Positions 54,749-64,000 of a stretch of DNA of 64,000 nucleotides are shown here, piece by piece. Each line of letters starts with the position of its first letter. Within the stretch, counting starts at the first letter, position 1. This DNA comes from Paralichthys olivaceus. Lineage: Eukaryota; Chordata; Actinopteri; Pleuronectiformes; Paralichthyidae. The stretch lies in assembly GCF_024713975.1 (NCBI RefSeq), contig NC_091113.1, positions 11,606,501 to 11,670,500 of the forward strand, in the 5' to 3' direction. A program made the translations under genes and the position numbers. The notes beneath the pieces are model-generated. The model ran no database searches, was not told where the DNA came from, and was given only the letters and a program-made list of their open reading frames with translations.

Positions 54749-56587
54749 GTTTTACATGGTTGAGGGGAAAAGACTGTGATAACTACTACTCTCACTCAAT
54801 TCATGAGACATTATAAACCTGAATGATCAAACAACAGTTTCTGCTTCCATGAAGCATCTTATTTGATAAAAGCATAAATTATCTAAAAACATTTTGTCAT
54901 CATTTAACACTAATTACTAAGTAATCTAATCAGTATGGAATATTGAAATCACTCTTTATGGCTGAATAAAGATAACTAATGGGATCCAGTTTTGCCATTG
55001 GTCTGCACTTGATATTTATAAAAACAGTGATGCTGAGGTTGTGCAAACAGCAAAGACTCCTGCACATAGGCTGAAGTCTAATGGAAGACATTTTGATTTC
55101 CTCGTTACTGAGAAGGAAAATCTCTGCAACACTTATGGGAGGTGTATTGGTTTGGAGTGCAAACCAGTACAATACAGTACATTAGCTGCAAAGCCTGATG
55201 GGACTGTGTTGTTAATCAGTAGCTCGTACAATGGGAGAGCAAAATTTTCTTTCATTAGACTTTAACACCTTGAGCAGGATGTAATATAATCTCTTGAGCT
55301 CCAGTAATAGTTCGGTGTGTACTTAATAGACAGTAAAATGCAGCAGGTAATGTAACAACACATATCACCTATGAATCTATAATAAATCAATAGTCTATAA
55401 TAACCCATAGAAACTGATCACAGGTCAAATATGGACATGCAGGAATTTAGTCAGATTTACTGTTTCAGCAAAGCACTGCCCACTCACTCATCATTTGTTC
55501 AGTTCAGTTTCACTCTCTATGAAGTCACATCACTGCCCCTTACTGGATGACATGTGACTTGCGTTCACTGTCACGTTTTAGATGAGTGGTTCTCATTTAG
55601 TTGAGCCAAAGGACTCACATTTTTTAAACTAGTTCAAATGTATTCAACAAGAAATTGTGCAGTAATACACAATGCTTTCTGTAGCTTTTCAGTAGCGTGT
55701 AACTTAAACCCTTGAAACTTGTGGTTTGGATGCTTCATGCATTCATGTGTCAGCACTTTGTTGCATGTGACACACAGAGGTTTTTGTCCTTGTTTGTCAT
55801 CAATATTATTTAAAAAAACACATCTACTGCAGTCGCTGCAGTATTTTTTGTTTGTTTGTTTTAGATCACTCTCAATTTCTCTGTCATCTAATTGGAATCA
55901 AATGTATTTGTGTTGAAAACTGTTTGAAACTCCTGACACTTTGTTTCTGCAGCTGCTTGAATTACTGACAATTTGTCTGCCGGCAAATCCTACAGTTATA
56001 CCAAGACCGTTACATGTCAGTTAATTTGTTATAATATAAGTTGTCATATTAGTTTGGAGTATGCACTGCACTGCTTACTTGCTTATTTATTGATCATAAA
56101 GTCATCAATCGTCTGCCGATGTAACCACTTGCCTACAGGGGTGCGTTCAATAACAACCACTGTGCCAGACATAAGGTCCCTTGTCACACACCTACACGTC
56201 TGGCACATGAGCGACTGGAAACCTGAGGTCCCTCACTCAGCTGTTCGACATATGATCGCATGTAATTGGATGTTATTTTACTCCACCTGAGCTCCTCAAG
56301 TCGTTTTGTGCTGAATGCTTTGGATTTAATATTAAATTGAGCACAGAGTAAACAATGCATTGTAACGTGGGTAATGTGAGTTTTAAAGCTGCAGCACCTG
56401 CACCACAGCAAAATAATAATGAAAAATAATGAGTTGCATGAAGATAAAGATGAATTTCAGCCATTTCAGTCACACAAAGGTATATTTACTGTAGCAATTA
56501 ATACGGACATTATTTCTCAAACTGTTACAAAGACAGATTACAAAATACCAAACAGGTGAAGGAGGCTGTGTAGTTAAAACAAACATG
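54749..56587. other. Intergenic between tRNA and faap100 3' end
   Basis: AT-rich sequence with no supported gene. It must contain the faap100 3' UTR on the minus strand. Candidate minus-strand poly(A) signals are ATTAAA (TTTAAT at 56325-56330 on +) and AATAAA (TTTATT at 56086-56091 on +); neither is decisive. Confidence 0.5.
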
Positions 56588-59500
56588 TTATATAATAATG
56601 AGAGGGTTTTCTCTGAGTTCTTGGTAAATGGCGAGAAGAGATCGGGTCATCCTCCCCGTGGACGTGCCATCGCCAAACACCCCTGAGATTCGACTTTGCT
56701 GGATCTGCGGTAACAGGCGCTGAGAGGAAGAGGAGGGGGAAAAGAAGAAAAGATCACCAAGATAAGTTAGATTTAAGTACAACAATAATCACAGACAAAA
56801 TTCTGGTGCATCAATGTGCTCTTATAGAAGTTAAATGTTATATTATTGTTGTTATATATGTAACTGCTTTTTAATAAAAGACAGATCGTAAGGTATTGAG
56901 AATAAACCGTTAGTTGCAGCCCATTATGAGCAAAATGAGGAACATGTAGGTGGTACCTCAGCCCGCTGAAGTGCCTGTCTCAAACCTGAGCTCTGGACCC
57001 TCTTTGTGGAAGCAGCACTCTCAGGAGCTCTCTGCAGCAGTGCCTGTGTTGAGGACCAAAGAAACAAAGGGAAGAGATTTCAAATAAGACTCTGCAAGGA
57101 AGGATATAAGACAGGATTCTCAAGTCTGATGAGAGACTAATTAATGTTACAGCTACAATCGTTAAAAAATTGACCGAACCACAGAGAGCTTTTAAACAGC
57201 CAAATAAAATTTAGTTTGCAACAAAAGGTGGAGGAATAAAACAAGCTCTCCTGCATAAACAGGTAACCAAGACTTCATTATGAAAATACTGTTTCTTCTG
57301 TAGAGAACACAAAGCTGCAGGGGTTCGTCTCTCAATCCACAGCTTGAACCAAACTCTGCGATTTTTATTTCCCTTCTTTCAGTTCAGATCACAGCAGAGC
57401 ATCAACTGCTGCAAGCTGTGTGGTCCACCTTTGTTATGGAATCAAGATTTTCCAGAAAACTGTGGTGCAGTGGGTAACATTAATGCCTCACAGCAAGAGG
57501 GCTCTTGGTTTGAATCCCAGTTTGATCGGGGTCTCTCTCTCTCTGTGTGTGTGTGTGTACCTGTATCCGGTGCAACACAGCATGGTGCAGTCCACAAACT
57601 GCTGCAACGGATGAGCTGTCTATTTGAACTTCTATCGTGCTCAGGGACTCCTCCTTCCCTAGACTCTCCTCCCCTGTGTTCACCTGCAAAACAAAGGAGC
57701 TCCCATGCAACACTCGTCTAGACACAGGGTAAACCTTTATCAATGTAGCATCAGATATACTTTACCTCTTTAGCACTCAGTTTGACCATGTCTCCATTTG
57801 GACCCCGAGCATGGACAACAGAGCTGCTCAGTGACAAATTGTCTACTTGTTGTCCGGTCCTCCCTCCTCCTGGACCTTCAGACAACAGCCAGTCCAGAAG
57901 AGCAATGCAAAGACTTTGAGGATCTGAAATGTCCACCAGGATGTCCCCAAGAAGCTCTGACGACACACGAATCCTCGCTGAGTAACTCTCTCGCTCAGCC
58001 TTCGCAGCACTCTCTCCTCCTCCTCCACCTCCTCCAATTAACCGAGTCCGGTGTGAGCTTAGAAAAGCTTGGACGGTATCTGTTGTGATGTTGCTGGATT
58101 GAGTTGTGGGGTTTTTGTAGATGGGATTGGTTGTGGGACGGCTCACCTGCAGAGCGTGCAGCCAATCTACCGTCAGTGTGTCCAAGGGCAAACTGATACA
58201 ACTGCTCTGCAGGTCAGGGAGTTGCTCCGTCTCCTCCTCTGCCAGGAGACTTGAGAGAGAGAAGATGAGCGAGCAGGTTACCCTCATAGGGAAGCATGTG
58301 TCGCCTGAAGCTGCGAGGGGTAGCGACACTTCTAATGTTTCCCCTGGATGGAGATCGTGGAATGGGAAAGAAAAATTTGTGGAGGAGCTTTCCTCCCCTG
58401 CGCAGGGTGAGTAGGACACAGGAGACACAGTGACGCTCAGTGTCCAGCCCTGCTCCAAAACATAAGGACTTGAATTATCCAGGACACATGTCAGGTTCAG
58501 GGAGTCTTTCTGTAGCAACCTGCTCCATCTGGTAATGGCTCGGCATCTAATTGGCCTCTCCCGCATGTGTGGATGTTCGTCACTATTTGTCCTGGCTGTC
58601 AGCAGGAAGCTGACGTTGAGCACCTGATTCAGGTGCCGCAGAATTTGGTTTTTGGATTTGATGGCAGTTTTCAGCGCTGAAACTCTTAAGGAAAGCAAGA
58701 GACACCACATATATGTCAAGAGAAACCTATGACACATCTGAGGAGTGATTCATTTCATAGCTCAACCCATCATATAAATTGAGTCATGTTACATGTACCT
58801 TTCACATACACCCCCGATTGCAGACAGGAGATCCCTGACGCTCCGGCCCCCGTGAGAGGACGGCAGACTGGACACCCCTACGTCCTCTCGCCTCTCAGGT
58901 AAGACAATCCTCTGGAGCTGCCCTCTGACAGACAGGCCCAGCAGCTGAACTCCACCTGGTGTGAGACACATATCCAAAGTTAGTCACAGGTCAAACAAAG
59001 AGGACTCATTTTGCGTGGATGGAAACACAGACAACAATGGGCTGAAGGATTTGTGCATTTGTGAAAATGAACTCTTCTATGCTCAGCCCTTCTCACCTGC
59101 AGTGTTGCGTGCAGTTGCAGCAAAGGTCATGACTCCACCCACATTCAAACTGGTGGGGCTTTGGAGGGTGGCAGCTGTCCGACTGGATGTCTCCTCATCC
59201 CTTTCCTGTCCTTCTCGCCCAGATGATCCCTCTGACAGATCCAGCACCAACAGATCGGAACCAGTGCTGTAGTAAAGATGGTGTTCATCCACAGATCCAC
59301 ACATCACAGGCCCTGGTACACACCCTTCAATAAACCTAGCTGTGCTCCCTGCTCCCTCTGATCCTCCCTTAATAGCCTTCATCAGCACCACTCTCCCTTG
59401 TTCACCCACTGCCACCAAACATTGTGCGTGTCCTGGATCCGTTTCCTTGACAACAGATGCTCCGACAAACACGACTGGCTGCTCGAGGCTATGCAGGACT

Positions 59501-60459
59501 CGGAGCCGTGATCCTGGGAGACGCAGAGGGAGGAAACACAGGCGTCCATCTGGAAGGCCGAAAAGAATAACCGGTGATTTGGCGAGGGCAGTATCAATCC
59601 CAAAGAGAAGTTTGAAAAGGAGCGGTTCTAGGTGGAAGTGACTGTCTGATAAAGTCGACGATGGGTCGCCAGAGTGGGCACAAGACAACACAGGCCTCCT
59701 TCTCATTCCTGCTCCCTCAGTGTCACTGTGTGCAACAGCTGAGACCAGCAGCAGACTGAAAGAACTGAGCACCTCGTAGCTGCTGGACTGTGCTTGTGTT
59801 GGTGTTTTGTACAGACTGAGCAGCCAGGACGTTTCTCTCTGAGAGAGGATCAGGAGCACAGAGCCGACGAGGAGCAGCGACGACACACCTTCCTCTGCAA
59901 CAACCAGGGATTCAGAGGAGATCTTCAGCTCAGCTGGACGAGAGGAGGCATCACCCGGGGAGGTTTGAGCCCTGCAGAGGACAAAGGTCACATTGCGTGC
60001 AAGGGGTTTTACTTAATGACTGTGAATGCAGTAAACTTAGAGAGGTACATACCTGGACAGCAGAAATGAAGGGCTGACACAGTAAACTCCTCTGCTGCAG
60101 GACACATAGAGGAGCTGTTTGTCATGACTCTCAGACAGGTCACTCACAGGAGCAGGGAACTGGAGGACAGCCTGCGACAAAACCACAGCATGTCATGGTG
60201 AGTAGTAGTGATTGGAAATACAGTGCAACATTGATTTTGAAAGTTGTAAAAGATGAAGTGATAAAGTGTGCAGGTATCAAACACAACCACAGGTTTAACT
60301 CACCGTGAGTTTTCTCTCTTCAGTATTGAAGACGTAGACTTCGTCGCTGCCTGTGCAGATGAAAACATCTGTCCCCAAACCGAACGTGAGCCTCGGTGAG
60401 AAAGATGCGTCTGAGCAGCCGAACTGTGTCCAGGTGTCAACAGCACAGCGTCCGTCCAT
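56588..60459 (-). CDS. faap100: Fanconi anaemia core complex-associated protein 100
   Basis: FAAP100 binds FANCB and FANCL in the catalytic module of the FA core complex, which monoubiquitinates FANCD2/FANCI during crosslink repair in the nucleus. Exons in transcript order: 60459-60304, 60171-60053, 59971-59097, 58955-58799, 58684-57766, 57683-57561, 57043-56957, 56719-56588; phases agree at every junction, giving 855 aa (human about 880). The N-terminal half looks like a beta-propeller: YVFNTEERKL, LLYVSCSRGVYCV, SPVILFGLPDGRL, LVAVGEQGRVVLM and YYSTGSDLLVLDLS. GGVQLLGL leads into a helical region (ERVSALKTA, NQVLNVSFLL) and ENSS/DNSSPYVLEQGWTL, all close to human FAAP100. The C-terminus (YQELRENPLIII) aligns with the human end. 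Upstream it faces birc5 head-to-head. A diverged SINE-like fragment lies just inside the intron after the sixth exon. Confidence 0.93.
57461..57530 (+). mobile_element. tRNA-derived SINE-like fragment
   Basis: TGTGGTGCAGTGGGTAACAT followed by GCCTCACAGCAAGAGG and CTTGGTTTGAATCCCAG resembles the A-box and B-box head of a tRNA-derived repeat common in teleosts. It does not fold as a functional tRNA. It lies in a faap100 intron about 30 bp from the exon at 57561-57683, in antisense. Confidence 0.5.
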
Positions 60460-60634
60460 AACCACCGAGGAAGAGGAGGAAGAGGAAGAGCAGCGTGCAG
60501 TGCTGTGTAGTCAGTGTGTCCCTGTGAGGAGGATGAATCTAAAAGCTGGACTCATTCGATCCTGATCCACTTGTTGACAGAGGAAGTTCCCACCAAGTTC
60601 CGCGCGTCACGTTTTGGACCAATAACAGCAAAGA

Positions 60635-60647
60635 ACTACATTACCCA
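60635..60647 (+). promoter_or_regulatory. ACTAYRnnnCCCR motif (ZNF143/THAP11-type)
   Basis: ACTACATTACCCA is an exact match to ACTAYRNNNCCCR, a motif enriched in vertebrate and especially bidirectional promoters. It lies 176 bp upstream of the faap100 ATG, 12 bp from a CCAAT box. Confidence 0.55.
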
Positions 60648-61046
60648 TGAGGACGGGCGGCGGATGTTGGCTCGGTGTGTAAAATTCTTGCTCAGAGGAA
60701 TATGATTGAGAAAATACTCTGTCGTCTGTAAAGCACCATGTAATAACCATGTAGTTGTAGTTTGTTTGTATTTTGTACGGTGGCCGAGAGAGCTCAACAC
60801 ACTGCAAATGAAGAAAACACACGTGGAAATTAAGAACAAAAAATACATTCGACGACACGTTGTGACTTTTTGCAACGTGAAATTGATGAAGTTGTTTTTC
60901 TTAATTTGTAAATGTTTTCTATTCGCATGTGTTTTCATCGTTTGCAGTGCGCGCCTGATGGAGTACACTAGGTGGCGTGCTTTCACTTCTTCCGGGTTGT
61001 CCACCCACCCACGAAGAAGAGTCGTGAGTCGATCGCGGCTCTTCGG

Positions 61047-61051
61047 CCAAT
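61047..61051 (+). promoter_or_regulatory. CCAAT box (NF-Y), birc5 proximal
   Basis: GGCCAATCAGAG is a near-ideal NF-Y site. It lies about 30 bp upstream of the CHR, the usual relation in cell-cycle genes. Confidence 0.55.
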
Positions 61052-61081
61052 CAGAGCAGCCGGAGCGAGCACTGTGCGAAA

Positions 61082-61087
61082 TTTGAA
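61082..61087 (+). promoter_or_regulatory. CHR element of birc5
   Basis: TTTGAA matches the cell-cycle genes homology region bound by MuvB/DREAM complexes. It lies 59 bp before the ATG; GCGAA directly upstream could be a weak CDE. Mammalian survivin promoters are known to be controlled through CDE/CHR sites. Confidence 0.5.
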
Positions 61088-61145
61088 AAACGGCGACTGT
61101 CGGTGGTTCGAACCCGAGTCAATATATATACACTAATAAAACAAC

Positions 61146-63525
61146 ATGGACGCGCTCACTGAAGAGGAGACCAAGATGTATTTCTACGAGAACAGACTGA
61201 AAAGTTTCGCGGGCTGGCCCTTCGACGAGGACTGTATGTGCACCCCGGAGAACGTGAGTGACGCTAACGAGCGGCTAACGACGCTAGCTAACACAACAAC
61301 AGCAGCTCTGAGGCCAGAAAAACACAGTTTCTCATGAAATGTAGCTGCTGCAACTGCAGGGCTGCCACCAGAAGATGCTAACTTTACGTGTTTTTCATAC
61401 ATCCACACACTAGTCAGTAAAAGTTAGATGGAGGCTAACCTAGCTTAAAGTCACGAAGGGTTTAGTTGTGTCTTTAAAGTGTTGTTAGTCGTATAGAAGT
61501 GTTCGATGTAGTGTGAGGTCAGCTAAGAAAGAAAGTGCTGTGGCCACACATTATGTAGAACACAGAGATATCGAGGAAAAGCTAAACATATATCTGGTAA
61601 TATGTGAGGTTTCATGTTTGTATTGCTGCCAAAACAAAGCTACATGAAGTAAATATACAAAGTTAGGGTGAAAACACTGGGAAATAGGGTAGTGGGTGAT
61701 GGCACACAGTTCTATCACAGTCCTGCCCTACATATGTTTAACAGTTTTTTAAGTACTTGTTCAACCAGTGAAGTGTTAATCTTGTCTAAGAGTCACATCC
61801 TGATAGACTGTGTTACTTTTATTTTCCACATCGTTAACTTTTCCAGGGCCTGATGTGCTTTCTTAATTTAGTTTGTTTTGTCTGACCAACAATCCTTAAA
61901 CCCACCTAACTGTTGTTTTCCTCAGTCTTTAACCTGATATCAACCAAGGTCTACAAACTGTCATAACATATCATCACAAGTATCTAGAACTGAATCTAAA
62001 ATCTCCTCTTGACACGCAAATATTCAATGTAACAGGATATAAAACAGGGAAATGTAGTCACTATGCATGTGTGAAAATTTGGAACTAGAAGTAATTTAGT
62101 TTTGTTTGGGAAATTACCGAAACTGGTTCGTTTTCTGTGGTTAGATTCATAGAACAATCAAGTTGATGATTTATTTTCTGTCTTTCAATCAATCAGTTAC
62201 AAAATGACAGTTTTTAAAAATTGATCACTTGTTTTTTTCTAGATGGCCAAAGCTGGTTTCATTCACACCCCCTCAGACAACAGCCCAGACATCGCCATGT
62301 GTTTCTTCTGCCTCAAAGAGCTGGAGGGCTGGGAGCCAGAGGATGATCCAGAGTAAGATAATAACCACATTACCAGGCTCACGGGTCACCAAAGCAAATA
62401 ACACCACAGATTTCCTACCAATTTAAGTTGATTTCTATCGAACAGGTTAAAAACACATTTACATTAACACAATCTGAGGCAGCAGAAAGTCATCTCTGTC
62501 TCATTTTTCCCTCTTTGACTAAAATCTTCCTGTGTGGGCTAATGATATTATATATAATATAGTAAATCACATATCCCCTAAACTTAGTTAACTTGAGTTC
62601 ACCAGTGAAATGTTCCACATGTTGTCATGATTCACACACATTTCTGTGTTACATAAATCTCTTTGTGGTTGATATAACAACATTAACCATCTGAATTATT
62701 TGTGGCTCTGTAAATAGTTTTAAATTCATGGTAATTGAAACAACACAGTTTGAATTATTGTAAAATTGTCACTTTTGTTTAGCTTGACAAAATAGTGTGT
62801 ACTATTATAGTCTTTTCTCTATGGTGAGCAAATTCTTTGGATTACATTAGGACCACAGTGGGCATCTCCAACTTTACTGAAACATTCTGTGCTTATTGTT
62901 TTTGTTTCCAGAAAGGAGCACAAGTCCCATTCACCCTCCTGCCACTTCATTGCCCTGAAGAAGAAAGTAGAAGAGCTGAGTGTGGAGGAATTCTTCAAAC
63001 TACAGAAGGAGAGGCACAAATTCATCATTGTATGTTCTTCAAAGGGCTCTGCCACTTTTAAATTACTCACTTACATTACACATCAACTGTTTAAGTCACA
63101 TAGCTAACATATTTTCCTACTCTGTTCTTTTATCCCTGTTCAGAGGACATGTCAAGTCCATTTATCGCACAGCTAGACCAACTAACTGTAAAACAAGGCC
63201 TTGTCATGTCCTCCGCCATGGTTATATTTTTGCCCCTGTCCGTTTGTTTGTTGGTGGTTTTGTTTGTTTGAAAGCAAGAATGCACACAAACGACCAATTT
63301 CCACAAAACACGGTGGAAGGATGTGATATGGGTCAGAGAAGAATCTCTTTAGTTTTGGAGACGTGGGTCAGATCCAGTATTTTCAATGTCATTTTAGTCA
63401 TTTCTGACTCTTTCTTTTTCCTCCAATCAAAGAACAAATCCTGCAACGAGGCCATCACCAAGTTTGAAGAGGCGGCCAAACTGAGAAGAACAGATATTAT
63501 CAACACGGCCATGGGAGAAGAGTGA
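61146..63525 (+). CDS. birc5: Survivin (baculoviral IAP repeat-containing 5)
   Basis: Survivin is the BIR subunit of the chromosomal passenger complex (with INCENP, borealin and Aurora B), docks on H3T3ph at centromeres and restrains apoptosis. Exons: 61146-61253, 62243-62352, 62912-63029, 63433-63525, in phase, 142 aa, identical in length to human survivin. One BIR domain spans about residues 15-88. Zinc ligands are C56, C59, H76 and C83 (C-x2-C-x16-H-x6-C). [15 protein letters not shown] is the family core, and the CTPE threonine corresponds to the CDK1 site. The C-terminal helix (from about 90) ends [15 protein letters not shown]. The ATG context ACAACATGG is a good Kozak sequence. There is no RING or CARD, as expected. 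The sequence looks like the long birc5a type of fish; the paralogue is not proven. Confidence 0.95.
61254..62242 (+). other. birc5: birc5 intron 1
   Basis: Intronic sequence between a GTGAGT donor and a T-rich acceptor. No repeats or exons recognised. Confidence 0.75.
62353..62911 (+). other. birc5: birc5 intron 2
   Basis: AT-rich intron between GTAAGA and TTTCCAG; nothing else is recognised in it. Confidence 0.75.
63204..63412 (+). repeat. Dispersed repeat family A copy in birc5 intron 3
   Basis: CCTCCGCCATGGTTATATTT, TGCCCCTGTCCGTTTGTTTG and ACGGTGGAAGGATGTGATAT follow the head of the repeat at 5195-5538. It ends about 20 bp before the exon-4 acceptor, next to the polypyrimidine tract. 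Confidence 0.6.
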
Positions 63526-63649
63526 CGGACAGACAGGCTGCTGATGAGTGTGTGTGGTGACTGGTTCCTCACTGAACTCCTTTCCATGTTTCCTTCCTGT
63601 GTTTTCACGTTGTCTGTGATATATCTGTCTCTTTTACTGTCTGTTATTC

Positions 63650-63655
63650 ATTAAA
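63650..63655 (+). terminator. Poly(A) signal, birc5
   Basis: ATTAAA about 125 nt after the stop codon, followed by a T-rich then TGTGTGTC element. No AATAAA lies nearby. Confidence 0.55.
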
Positions 63656-63859
63656 CTTCTTTTAATTTACAGACGTGTCACATTGTGTGTCTGAATGGTG
63701 TAAGAGTAAGATCAATTTAAAGAAAATTATCAGTTTGCCAAGCAATTGTCTGCGTTTCCAAATTTTCCTACAGTCAGAAAGCAATTGGGAAGACTTATGT
63801 TAAATCTATATTTGCATCTATATATTCTTGATGTCGAGTGTTCCTAATGATGTTGTATC

Positions 63860-64000
63860 CTAAATTTCCCTCGGGATCAATAGAGTATTTATCTATCCTA
63901 TCTACTCAAAGTGCCTCAAACTAGGGCTGGGTAGTAATGGCTTAAAACTATATCAGAAATGTCAGTCCATGGATAATTATCATGATAAATATCACATTAT
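63860..64000. repeat. Repeat fragments at right edge
   Basis: AAATTTCCCTCGGGATCAAT then ATTTATCTATCCTATCTA resembles the 3' tail of a fish non-LTR element with a TATC-type tail. From about 63922, CTAGGGCTGGGTAGTAATGG and ATAATTATCATGATAAATAT resemble the start of a hAT-type repeat cut by the window edge. Confidence 0.45.

Larger units (their letters stand above)
60460..61145. promoter_or_regulatory. Shared faap100 / birc5 promoter interval
   Basis: The 686 bp between the two start codons must carry both 5' UTRs and promoters. It is richer in CpG than the flanks and lacks a convincing TATA box for either gene. Elements: CCAAT at 60619-60623, an ACTAYRnnnCCCR match at 60635-60647, a CTCF-like core near 60965-60980, TTCCGG at 60990-60995, CCAAT at 61047-61051, CHR (TTTGAA) at 61082-61087 and a TFIIIC B-box at 61105-61115. 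Confidence 0.7.

Noticed and set aside
57461-57530. Possible second tRNA gene
   Set aside because: A-box and B-box-like strings are present, but no acceptor or anticodon stem can be formed. It fits a SINE head instead.
57344-57721. 125 aa + strand frame over the sixth faap100 coding exon
   Set aside because: It is antisense to a confirmed faap100 exon and crosses a SINE-like fragment and a GT run.
61121-61130. TATATATA as a TATA box for birc5
   Set aside because: It is only about 20 bp before the ATG, leaving no room for a normal start site between them; the CHR/CCAAT arrangement fits better.

Overview
This is eukaryotic genomic DNA, almost certainly from a ray-finned fish. The genes are split by GT-AG introns, (AC)n/(GT)n microsatellites are very frequent, and I recognise several interspersed repeats that are common in teleosts. 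The encoded proteins are vertebrate orthologues with human counterparts on 17q25. Nothing bacterial, viral, CRISPR-like or operon-like is present.

Layout. (1) 1-9.87 kb: the 3' part of a BAHCC1-type chromatin reader gene on the + strand. Nine coding exons lie between 1508 and 7414, ending in a BAH domain, followed by a ~2.4 kb 3' UTR; the 5' part of the gene is off the left edge. (2) 9.87-43 kb: a 33 kb stretch with no coding gene I can support. It is filled with microsatellites, transposon-derived repeats, a few non-repetitive islands that may be regulatory, and one GC/CpG-rich promoter-like island at about 37.65-38.04 kb with no recognisable gene attached. (3) 43-53.8 kb: a complete fscn2 (retinal/hair-cell fascin) gene on +, 490 aa in six coding exons, with a probable untranslated first exon and a 7 kb second coding intron holding a MITE. 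(4) 54.66 kb: an intron-containing tRNA-Ile(UAU) on +. (5) 56.59-60.46 kb: a complete faap100 (Fanconi anaemia core complex subunit) gene on -, 855 aa in eight coding exons. (6) 61.15-63.66 kb: a complete birc5 (survivin) gene on +, 142 aa in four exons, head-to-head with faap100 across a 686 bp interval.

How the genes relate. They are independent transcription units, not a pathway. bahcc1, fscn2 and faap100 sit in the order known from human 17q25.3. The faap100/birc5 pair (DNA crosslink repair and mitosis/apoptosis control) shares a compact intergenic region with motifs typical of bidirectional and cell-cycle promoters: ACTAYRnnnCCCR, CCAAT boxes, an ETS core and a CHR element. This could couple the two genes through the cell cycle.

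I found no convincing new biological system. The observations most worth a second look are the promoter-like CpG island without a gene, the faap100/birc5 shared promoter with an isolated TFIIIC B-box, the early intron in fscn2, and repeats lying very close to splice sites in all three host genes examined. All exon coordinates were read by eye from splice consensus, frame and remembered protein similarity; no database search or alignment was run.
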